Positions 1-6,145 of a DNA stretch of 8,203 nt are shown here, in pieces. A model generated the notes under the pieces. It made no database searches. It saw only the letters and a list, made by a program, of their open reading frames with translations, and was not told the DNA's origin. The stretch lies in the NCBI GenBank assembly GCA_964505995.1, contig CAZDLB010000080.1, forward strand, positions 1 to 8,203, read 5' to 3'. Position numbers and translations under genes: made by a program. Position 1 is the first letter of the stretch. Every line of letters begins with the position of its first letter. The DNA is from JAJRVH01 sp964505995 (GTDB lineage: Bacteria; Pseudomonadota; Zetaproteobacteria; Mariprofundales; Mariprofundaceae).

Positions 1-906
1 GTCGAGATGGGGGATCTTCTGGCGCCGCTGTACGCGCGTCTTGAGGCATCGAATGTGACGATCGTGATGCCGGCGCAGCTTTCCGAGCTGAGCCTGCCGG
101 CAGAGGGCCGTGATGCCGTGCGCGCAAGCTTCCAGAAAAACGATGAACGCGTTGAGGTGCGCGCCTCGCTTCTCGTCGGCGCCGATGGCACGAACAGCAG
201 CGTGCGCCGCATGGCCGGCATCGGCACGCGGGGCTGGGACTACAACCGCTTCGGCATCGTCGCCTCCGTGCGCGCCGCCAAGCCGCACGGGCAGGTGGCC
301 TATGAATGTTTCCGGCCCGCCGGCCCTCTGGCCTTTCTGCCGCTGGCCGATGGCCGCTTCTCGATCGTCTGGGCCGTGCCTCCCGCCGAGGCCACGCAGC
401 TTCTGGAGATGCCGGATGAGGCCTTTCTGGCCGCGCTGCGGCGCGCCGCAGGCCCGGATCTGATCGAGGCGGCTGGCGACATGCTGGAAACCTCGCCGCG
501 TGCCGCCTATCCGCTGGAACTGACGGTGGCCGAGCATTTTTCCCGTCCGCGCCTGGCGCTGATCGGCAATGCGGCCCATACCATCCATCCGGTGGCCGGC
601 CAGGGCATGAATCTGGGCCTGCGGGATGTGGAGGTGCTGCAGGGCGTGCTGGACTCGGAGCTGGCCCGTCGCGATCCGGGCCAGCCTATCGTGATGCAGG
701 CCTACGCCGAGAAACGACGTCTGGATGTGCTGGCCGTGGCCGGCTTCACCGAATCCATGGTGGATGGTTTTGGCCTGCAGTGGCCCGGCATCCGCTGGCT
801 GCGTGGTCTCGGTCTGGATCTGATGCAGTCCTGGCCGGGACTGAAGCGCCCGCTCTTGATGCATGCCGCGGGACTGGCGCAGCGAACCGGAGTGGATGCG
901 GCATGA
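1..906 (+). CDS. ubiH: UbiH-like 2-polyprenyl-6-methoxyphenol hydroxylase, 5'-truncated by window edge
   Basis: FAD-dependent aromatic hydroxylase of the UbiH/UbiF/UbiI family, expected to add one hydroxyl to the ubiquinone ring precursor at the inner membrane using O2 and a reductant. The frame is open from base 1 (Val-Glu before the first Met), so the N-terminal Rossmann GxGxxG segment, roughly 90-100 residues of a usual 390-410, lies upstream of the window. Visible are the 'VEMGDLLAPL' segment, which resembles the 'VEL' start of this region in E. coli UbiH; the DG motif LLVGADGTNSSVRR (about bases 169-210); and the FAD-ribose motif LALIGNAAHTIHPVAGQG (about bases 556-609). The Asn in GNAAH, rather than Asp, is typical of UbiH and distinguishes it from UbiI/UbiF. 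The C-terminus (WLRG...RPLLMHAAGL) is complete. The stop at 904-906 lies 11 bases before the start chosen for the next gene. Family assignment is secure; the exact ring position hydroxylated is inferred. Confidence 0.9.
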   Translation, partial: VEMGDLLAPLYARLEASNVTIVMPAQLSELSLPAEGRDAVRASFQKNDERVEVRASLLVGADGTNSSVRRMAGIGTRGWDYNRFGIVASVRAAKPHGQVAYECFRPAGPLAFLPLADGRFSIVWAVPPAEATQLLEMPDEAFLAALRRAAGPDLIEAAGDMLETSPRAAYPLELTVAEHFSRPRLALIGNAAHTIHPVAGQGMNLGLRDVEVLQGVLDSELARRDPGQPIVMQAYAEKRRLDVLAVAGFTESMVDGFGLQWPGIRWLRGLGLDLMQSWPGLKRPLLMHAAGLAQRTGVDAA

Positions 907-908
907 AT

Positions 909-915
909 GGAGGAG
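909..915 (+). promoter_or_regulatory. Shine-Dalgarno site deciding the start of the second hydroxylase
   Basis: GGAGGAG lies just downstream of the ubiH stop, and its GGAGG core is 4 bases before ATG 918. It supports ATG 918 over the in-frame ATG 903, which overlaps the ubiH stop as ATGA but has no comparable purine-rich site before it. Starting at 918 also places the GGGMVG dinucleotide motif at residue 14, the usual distance from the N-terminus in this family. Confidence 0.6.
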
Positions 916-917
916 CG

Positions 918-2126
918 ATGCGTGACTGGCATGATCGAGCCGATGTGCTGATAGTTGGCGGAGGCATGGTCGGTCTTGGCCTGGCCTGCGCGCTGAAGGA
1001 CACTGGCATGAAGGTGACGCTGATCGAGCGCGGCGAGGCGCCCGTTCGCAAGTCGCTGGGACGGGACTGCCGGGTTTCAGCCATCGTGCGCGGCAACGTC
1101 GAGATCCTGAAGGGGCTTGGAGTCTGGCCGCATCTGCAGGCGCATGCCTCGCCGATGCGGGCGATGCGCATCTGGGATGATCAGCATCCGGGCGGCATCC
1201 GCTTCGATGCGGCCGAGATCGGTGTCGAGGCGCTCGGCTATCTGGTCGAGAACTCGCGCATGACCGGCGCGATGCATCGTGCTCTGGAGGAGGCCGAAGG
1301 CTTCGAATACTGCGCCCCGGCCGAGATCGCCTCGGTGGACTGGCGGGAGGAGGACGTGCGCGTGGAACTCCGGGATGGTCGCCGGCTGGCCGCGCCATTG
1401 ATTGTCGGCGCCGACGGCGCGCGCTCCTGGCTGCGCCAGCAGGCCGGCATTGACTGCCATGTGCGGGATTATCATCAGCAGGGCATCGTGGCCACGATCC
1501 GTCCGGAACGGTTTCATGGCGATGTGGCCTTTCAGCGCTTCCTTCCGACCGGGCCGCTGGCCGTACTGCCGATGACCGAGGGCCTGTGCTCGATCGTCTG
1601 GAGCTGCGAGGACGGCGAGGCCGGGCGGCTGATGGACATGCAGGATCAGGCGTTTCTGGCCGCACTGAACCGCACCTTCGGCCCGGTTCTGGGCCGCATC
1701 CTCGAGGTCGGGGAGCGAGCCGCCTTTCCGCTGCGCGCGCAGCTGGCCCGGCATCTGGTGCGGCCGAGGCTGGCGCTGATTGGCGATGCGGCGCATACGA
1801 TTCACCCGCTGGCCGGACTCGGGGTCAATCTGGGGCTGCGCGATGCGATGGTGCTGGCGCAGGAGATCGTCGATGCCCGTCGCTTTGACGAGGACTGGGG
1901 CGGGATGGATGTGCTTTCGCGCTACATGAAGCAGCGACTTCCCGATGTGCTGGCGGTCATGGGGGCGATGGAGGGATTCCACCGGCTGTTCACCGGCCGG
2001 CTGCCGGGGCTGGCCTGGCTGCGCGGCAGCGGCATGCGGCTGTTCGGCAATGCCGGCGCGATCAAGCAGCTGTTGATGCGCAACTCCACCGGCCTGAGCC
2101 TGCCCGTTCCGAAGCAGATAGGCTGA
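918..2126 (+). CDS. UbiI/UbiF-type FAD-dependent ubiquinone biosynthesis hydroxylase
   Basis: Full-length (402 aa) second member of the UbiH/UbiF/UbiI (VisC) family, expected to hydroxylate another position of the ubiquinone ring. Motifs: Rossmann DVLIVGGGMVG at residues 9-19 followed by an acidic end of strand 2 (LIERG); RVSAI; 'YLVENS' (UbiI/UbiF-like EN instead of the VE[ML] seen in UbiH); DG motif LIVGADGARSWLRQQ near residue 162; GD motif LALIGDAAHTIHPLAG near residues 284-299. The gene order ubiH then this gene matches ubiH-ubiI of E. coli, but I cannot separate UbiI from UbiF or a broad-specificity paralogue by eye, so no symbol is given. It is clearly paralogous to the preceding gene, with near-parallel segments such as GPLAFLPLADGRFSIVW versus GPLAVLPMTEGLCSIVW. 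Oddity: the motif normally read AGQG is AGLG here (Leu at residue 301). ATG 903 is an alternative start, adding five residues. Confidence 0.9.
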   Translation: MRDWHDRADVLIVGGGMVGLGLACALKDTGMKVTLIERGEAPVRKSLGRDCRVSAIVRGNVEILKGLGVWPHLQAHASPMRAMRIWDDQHPGGIRFDAAEIGVEALGYLVENSRMTGAMHRALEEAEGFEYCAPAEIASVDWREEDVRVELRDGRRLAAPLIVGADGARSWLRQQAGIDCHVRDYHQQGIVATIRPERFHGDVAFQRFLPTGPLAVLPMTEGLCSIVWSCEDGEAGRLMDMQDQAFLAALNRTFGPVLGRILEVGERAAFPLRAQLARHLVRPRLALIGDAAHTIHPLAGLGVNLGLRDAMVLAQEIVDARRFDEDWGGMDVLSRYMKQRLPDVLAVMGAMEGFHRLFTGRLPGLAWLRGSGMRLFGNAGAIKQLLMRNSTGLSLPVPKQIG

Positions 2127-2129
2127 TCC

Positions 2130-3908
2130 TTGCATCATCCCGTCATTCATGTGCTGCCACCGCAGGTGGCCAACCAGATCGCCGCCGGCGAGGTCGTCGA
2201 GCGGCCGGCCTCGGTCGTCAAGGAGCTGGTCGAGAACAGTCTGGATGCGGGCGCGGACACGATCGTCGTCCGCATCGAGAAGGCCGGCCGCAAGCGCATC
2301 GAGGTCGAGGACAACGGCTGCGGCATGCATGAACAGGATGCGCTGCTGTCGCTGAAGCGCCATGCCACGAGCAAGATCGCTTCGTCCGAGGATCTGCACC
2401 GTATCGCCTCGCATGGCTTTCGCGGCGAGGCGCTGCCGTCCATCGCATCGGTATCGCGCCTGCGCATGCATACGGCCTTGGCCGGGGAGGCCGGGATCGA
2501 GGTGCGCGTCGAGGGCGGCGGCGAGCCGCAGATCAGGCCTGCGCCGCCGCGGCGCGGCACGCGCATCGAGGTGCTGGACCTGTTCATGAACACGCCGGCG
2601 CGCCTTCGCTTTCTGCGGACCGATCGCACCGAGGAGGCGGCCATCGTCGAAAGCATGCGCGGCCTTGCTCTGGCGCACGCGAATATTTCGATGAAGCTGC
2701 TGCTCGACGGCCGTTCCCGCCTCGATCTTCCGGCCCAGGCCCCGGCGGACCGTGTCCGGGCGCTGATGGGCGAGGAGTTTGCGGCCAACAGCATCGAGCA
2801 GGAGCTTGAGCATGAGGGCATTCGCCTGCGCGGCCATCTTGGTCTGCCGACATTCCATCATCGGGATTCCTCGCGCATGTATTTCCTGCTCAATGGGCGC
2901 GTGATCCGCGACAAGCAGTTGATCGCGGCCGTGCGCGCGGCCTATCGCGATGTCATGTTTCATGATCGCTATCCGGTGGTCGTGCTGTTCATCGACATGG
3001 ATCCGGCCGAGGTGGATGTGAATGTACACCCGGCCAAGCGCGAGGTGCGCTTCCGTTCGCCGCAGACGGTGCGCGCCGGCATCGTGGCCTGCATCCGCGC
3101 GGCGATCGAGCGCATGGGGCAGACCGTTTCCTCCGCGCCCACGCGTCAGGCCCTGGAGTCGATGCAGCGGTCGCTGCCNNNNNNNNNNNNNNNNNNNNNN
3201 NNNNNNNNNNNNNNNNNNNNNNNNNNNNNNNNNNNNNNNNNNNNNNNNNNNNNNNNNNNNNNNNNNNNNNNNNNNNNNCAGGATGCGCCCCGGGAGGGAA
3301 AGCTGGACCTGGGCCAGGCGCTGACGCAGATCCATCGCTGTTTCATCCTGACCCAGACCGCCGATGGCGTGATGCTTGTGGATCAGCATGCGGCGCACGA
3401 GCGCATCACGTTCGAGAAACTGAAGGCCCAGCTGGGCGCAGGCCGGATCCGGTCGCAGCCGCTGTTGACGCCGGTTTCGTGGAATCTTGTCGAGGCCGGC
3501 GAGGAGGCGATGCTGGCCTGGCTTGCCGATCATGTGGAACAGGTAAGCGATTTCGGATTCGAACTGGCGCTTCAGGGAGAGAGGCTGACGATCCAGGCGG
3601 TGCCGGCGATGCTGGTCGATGAAGCCCCGAGGCCGCTCTTGGAGGAGCTGATCGGCTCCTGCATGCTGCTGGGCGGACCTACGGAGGCCGGAGCCAGCGG
3701 CCTGGGCCGGATTCTGGAACGCTGGCTGGGAAACCGGGCCTGCAAGGGCTCGATCAAGGCTGGAAGGCTGATGTCGCTGGAAGAGCAGAATGCGCTGTTG
3801 CGCGAGATGGAGCGCACCCCGAACATCGCGCAGTGCAACCATGGGCGGCCAACCTATGTCCGCCTTTCCCTGCATGAACTGGACCGGCTGTTCGGCCGCA
3901 AGGAATAG
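2130..3908 (+). CDS. mutL: DNA mismatch repair protein MutL, endonuclease type, with sequence gap in linker
   Basis: MutL couples mismatch recognition by MutS to strand incision and removal. The start is TTG 2130: an in-frame stop (2124-2126, the end of the preceding gene) blocks anything earlier, an AGG lies 7 bases upstream, and the N-terminus (VIHVLPPQVANQIAAGEVVE) aligns from its first residues with known MutL. GTG 2151 is a weaker alternative. The GHKL ATPase motifs are complete: KELVENSLDA with catalytic E32 and Mg-binding N36, DNGCGM at 61-66, the ATP lid (RHATSKI...HGFRGEALPSI), then NTPARLRFL. The C-terminal dimerization/endonuclease domain holds DQHA-x2-E-x4-E (D418 to E429, counting the gap), ACKGSIKAG near 537, CNHGRP at 569-574, and a terminal FGRKE. 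Metal ligands appear intact, implying a nicking MutL of the MutH-independent type. A 100-N block falls in the interdomain linker; the frame matches across it, but true linker length is unknown. Confidence 0.96.
   Translation: MHHPVIHVLPPQVANQIAAGEVVERPASVVKELVENSLDAGADTIVVRIEKAGRKRIEVEDNGCGMHEQDALLSLKRHATSKIASSEDLHRIASHGFRGEALPSIASVSRLRMHTALAGEAGIEVRVEGGGEPQIRPAPPRRGTRIEVLDLFMNTPARLRFLRTDRTEEAAIVESMRGLALAHANISMKLLLDGRSRLDLPAQAPADRVRALMGEEFAANSIEQELEHEGIRLRGHLGLPTFHHRDSSRMYFLLNGRVIRDKQLIAAVRAAYRDVMFHDRYPVVVLFIDMDPAEVDVNVHPAKREVRFRSPQTVRAGIVACIRAAIERMGQTVSSAPTRQALESMQRSLXXXXXXXXXXXXXXXXXXXXXXXXXXXXXXXXXXQDAPREGKLDLGQALTQIHRCFILTQTADGVMLVDQHAAHERITFEKLKAQLGAGRIRSQPLLTPVSWNLVEAGEEAMLAWLADHVEQVSDFGFELALQGERLTIQAVPAMLVDEAPRPLLEELIGSCMLLGGPTEAGASGLGRILERWLGNRACKGSIKAGRLMSLEEQNALLREMERTPNIAQCNHGRPTYVRLSLHELDRLFGRKE
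3179..3278. other. Assembly gap of exactly 100 N inside mutL
   Basis: A run of 100 undetermined bases. Exactly 100 is a common placeholder for a gap of unknown size, so its length should not be trusted. It begins at the third base of a Pro codon (CCN) and ends at a codon boundary, so 33 codons are wholly unknown as written. It falls between the ATPase and endonuclease domains of MutL, a linker that varies in length and composition in the family, so gene intactness is likely but not proven. Confidence 0.97.
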
Positions 3909-3909
3909 C

Positions 3910-3950
3910 GGGGTCTGCGGGCGCCGGAGGCTCTGCCCCATGGGATTTTT
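3910..3950 (+). terminator. Possible weak hairpin plus T-run between mutL and the antiporter
   Basis: In the 66-base spacer, GGGC (3919-3922) can pair with GCCC (3935-3938), and GCC (3923-3925) with GGC (3929-3931), leaving a GGA loop and a three-base bulge. GGGG 3910-3913 with CCCC 3936-3939 is a competing pairing. Five T lie at 3946-3950. The stem is imperfect and the T-run starts 7 bases after it, so this is a poor match to an intrinsic terminator and could equally be chance pairing in GC-rich DNA. Confidence 0.2.
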
Positions 3951-3974
3951 CCGAGTTCCGGATAGCATGCCGCC

Positions 3975-5213
3975 ATGGATATGAATGCCGTGTTGCTGGC
4001 CATCGTCGCCGTTGTCGGCTGCGCGATGTCGCTGGCCTATGTGCTGCGCTATTTCGGTGTGCCGGCTGCGGTCGCCTATATCGTCACCGGCATCGTCGCC
4101 GGGCCTTCCGGGCTGGGTCTGATCGAGGATGAGGAGCTGCTGCGCCATGTCGGCGAGATCGGCGTGATCATGCTGCTGTTCTTCATCGGCATGGAGGTCT
4201 CGCTGCCGCGGCTGATTGCGGGCTGGCGCATTGCGGTTCTGGGAACGCTGGCGCAGATGGCACTCAGTGTCGCCGCCTGTTCGCTTGCATCCTGGCTCTT
4301 CGGCTGGCCCTGGCAGGCCGGACTGCTGTTCGGCTTCATCATCAGCATGAGCTCGACGGCCGTGGTGCTGACGATGCTCAAGGATTCCGGCGAGCTGAAC
4401 ACCCCGTTCGGCCAGAACGCGCTGGGCGTACTGCTGATGCAGGACATGGCCATCGTGCCGATCATGATCATCCTCGGCATGCTTGGCGAGGGCGAGGTGT
4501 CGATGCAGCAGGTGGCCGTGCAGGTGATCGGCGGGATCGTGCTGGTGGCGCTGGCCTTCTGGCTGATGAACAGGCCCGGCTGGCATATCCCGGACAGCCT
4601 GAAGCTGACGCTCGATCGCAAGATCATGATGGGGCTTCTGCTGTGCTTCTCCTCGGCCGCGCTGACCTCGTGGATCGGGCTTTCCGCCCCCTTTGGCGCG
4701 TTTCTCGCCGGCATGATCCTGAATGCCTCGGATCAGCATGAATGGGTCGAGGAACATCTGCGCTCGCTGTACGTTGTCTTTGTCGCGATCTTCTTCATGT
4801 CGGTCGGCATGCTGGTGGATATCCCGTTCATCCTCGGCAACATGGGCTTTGTCGCGCTGGTGACGCTGGCCGTCTTCGTGCTGAACTCGGGCATCAACGC
4901 CCTGGTGCTGCGCACCCTGGGTGAAACCTGGAAGATGGCGCTGCTGACCGGCGGCCTGCTCAGCCAGATCGGTGAGCTGTCCTTCCTGCTGGCCTCGCTC
5001 GGCGTTTCCATCGGCCTGCTGGACGTGGCCGGTCACCAGATGGCCATTGCCGTGATTGCTTTGAGTCTGATGCTCAGCCCCTTCTGGATGCTGGCCGTGC
5101 GTTTCTTCGTGCGCGAGGACACGAAGATCATGGAGGATGAAGAGGCGGACATGCAGGTGCGGCGCATGGTCGAGGAGCTGGAAATGATGCGTACCGGCAA
5201 GCCGGAATCGTGA
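3975..5213 (+). CDS. Kef/CPA2-family monovalent cation:proton antiporter, without RCK domain
   Basis: Integral membrane antiporter of the CPA2 (KefB/KefC-like) family, expected to exchange K+ or Na+ for H+ across the inner membrane. At 412 aa it is almost entirely hydrophobic segments. Family-typical stretches are FGVPAAVAYIVTGIVAGPSG (residues 27-46), LLFFIGMEVSLPRL (67-80), MSSTAVVLTML (125-135), the ion-site region LLMQDMAIVP (153-162; Q156-D157 match the QD pair of Kef proteins), APFGAFLAGMIL (238-249), FFMSVGMLVDI (273-283) and LLSQIGELSFLLASLG (328-343). After the last helix (about 356-379) there is only a charged tail of some 33 residues, rich in Glu, Asp and Met and possibly helical; the TrkA-N/RCK regulatory domain of KefB/KefC is absent. 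ATG 3975 is chosen because an in-frame TAG lies at 3963-3965; ATG 3981 is possible and neither has a strong ribosome site. The stop overlaps the miaA start. Substrate ion is inferred only. Confidence 0.9.
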   Translation: MDMNAVLLAIVAVVGCAMSLAYVLRYFGVPAAVAYIVTGIVAGPSGLGLIEDEELLRHVGEIGVIMLLFFIGMEVSLPRLIAGWRIAVLGTLAQMALSVAACSLASWLFGWPWQAGLLFGFIISMSSTAVVLTMLKDSGELNTPFGQNALGVLLMQDMAIVPIMIILGMLGEGEVSMQQVAVQVIGGIVLVALAFWLMNRPGWHIPDSLKLTLDRKIMMGLLLCFSSAALTSWIGLSAPFGAFLAGMILNASDQHEWVEEHLRSLYVVFVAIFFMSVGMLVDIPFILGNMGFVALVTLAVFVLNSGINALVLRTLGETWKMALLTGGLLSQIGELSFLLASLGVSIGLLDVAGHQMAIAVIALSLMLSPFWMLAVRFFVREDTKIMEDEEADMQVRRMVEELEMMRTGKPES

Positions 5214-6145
5214 GCCCGGGCCTGAAGGCCGTGGCGCTGATGGGCGCGACCGGCACCGGCAAATCCGCGCTGGCCATGCGGCTGATCGGCGAGCTTGATG
5301 GGGCAACGAGCATCATCAGCTGTGATTCGATGCAGGTCTATAAGCATCTGGACATCGGCACGGCGAAGCCGACGCTTAAGGAGCGTCGGCGGGTTCGCCA
5401 TCATCTGATCGACTGCTGCGAGCTTCCGGAACAGTTTTCGGCCGCGGCCTGGGCCAGGCATGCGGCGCGGATCATTGCGGCAGAAAATGCCGCCGGCCGG
5501 GTGCCGCTGATCGTTGGCGGCACGGGGCTGTATCTGAAGGCGCTGCTGGAAGGCCTTGCCGATATTCCCGACGAGGATCCACAGGTGCGCGAGGAGCTCT
5601 TGCATCTGCAGCGGAGCCGGGGCACCGCTTATCTGCACGAGCTTCTGCGGCGTTGCGATCCGGCCATGGCCGAGCGGCTCAAGCCGGGAGATGGCCAGCG
5701 GATCCTGCGGGCTCTCGGGGTATTCCGCAGCAGCGGCCGGCCGTTGAGCGAGTGGCAGGCCGCGGGCCGGCAGCCGGTGGGCATCGATTGCCCGGTTTAT
5801 GTGCTGGAGCTGGATCGGCCGGCATTGAGGTCGCGACTGGCCGATCGTTTCCGGGCGATGCTGGACCGGGGATGGCTGGAGGAGGTACGCTGGCTGGATT
5901 CGCTGCATCTGCCGGACACGCATCCGGCCGCTCGGGCGGTCGGATACCGGCAACTGCTGCGGTATGTGCGGGGTGAATGTCCGCTTGATGAGGCGGTGGA
6001 GCAGGGGATCGTTGCGACGCGCCGCTATGCGAAGCGACAGTCCACCTGGTTTCGCCATCAGACGCCGGCGGCCGTTCACGGCGAGGCGTCAGCCCTGCGG
6101 CCCGAAATTCTGGCGGCGTTGAAGGCGGAGACGGTTCATGGCTGA
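5210..6145 (+). CDS. miaA: tRNA dimethylallyltransferase MiaA
   Basis: Transfers the dimethylallyl group from DMAPP to N6 of A37 in tRNAs reading codons that begin with U, the first step toward i6A/ms2i6A. The protein is 311 aa, normal for the family. Motifs: P-loop GATGTGKS at residues 12-19; SCDSMQVYKHLDIGTAKP (37-54), with D39 as the expected catalytic base and the family's DIGTAKP signature; HHLID; FSAAAWARHA; LIVGGTGLYLKALLEGL; RAVGYRQLL; and near the C-terminus ATRRYAKRQSTWFR, contacting tRNA. The start is GTG 5210, overlapping the antiporter stop as GTGA, which suggests translational coupling; no strong Shine-Dalgarno site is visible. The C-terminal codons overlap hflX by 8 bases. In Gammaproteobacteria miaA commonly follows mutL directly and is followed by hfq; here an antiporter gene intervenes on one side and hfq is absent on the other. 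Confidence 0.97.
   Translation: MSPGLKAVALMGATGTGKSALAMRLIGELDGATSIISCDSMQVYKHLDIGTAKPTLKERRRVRHHLIDCCELPEQFSAAAWARHAARIIAAENAAGRVPLIVGGTGLYLKALLEGLADIPDEDPQVREELLHLQRSRGTAYLHELLRRCDPAMAERLKPGDGQRILRALGVFRSSGRPLSEWQAAGRQPVGIDCPVYVLELDRPALRSRLADRFRAMLDRGWLEEVRWLDSLHLPDTHPAARAVGYRQLLRYVRGECPLDEAVEQGIVATRRYAKRQSTWFRHQTPAAVHGEASALRPEILAALKAETVHG

Noticed and set aside
780..917. Upstream extension of the second hydroxylase frame into ubiH
   Set aside because: The open frame continues 5' but only as a shadow of ubiH; the GGAGGAG site and family N-terminus support ATG 918 (or at most ATG 903).
3937..3944. CCCATGGG palindrome
   Set aside because: A single 8-base palindrome is expected by chance in sequence this GC-rich, and no second copy at operator-like spacing was seen.
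3909..3974. Possible promoter for the antiporter in the mutL-antiporter spacer
   Set aside because: GATAGCAT at 3961-3968 loosely resembles a -10 element, but I see no matching -35 at suitable spacing, and the spacer is too short to judge.
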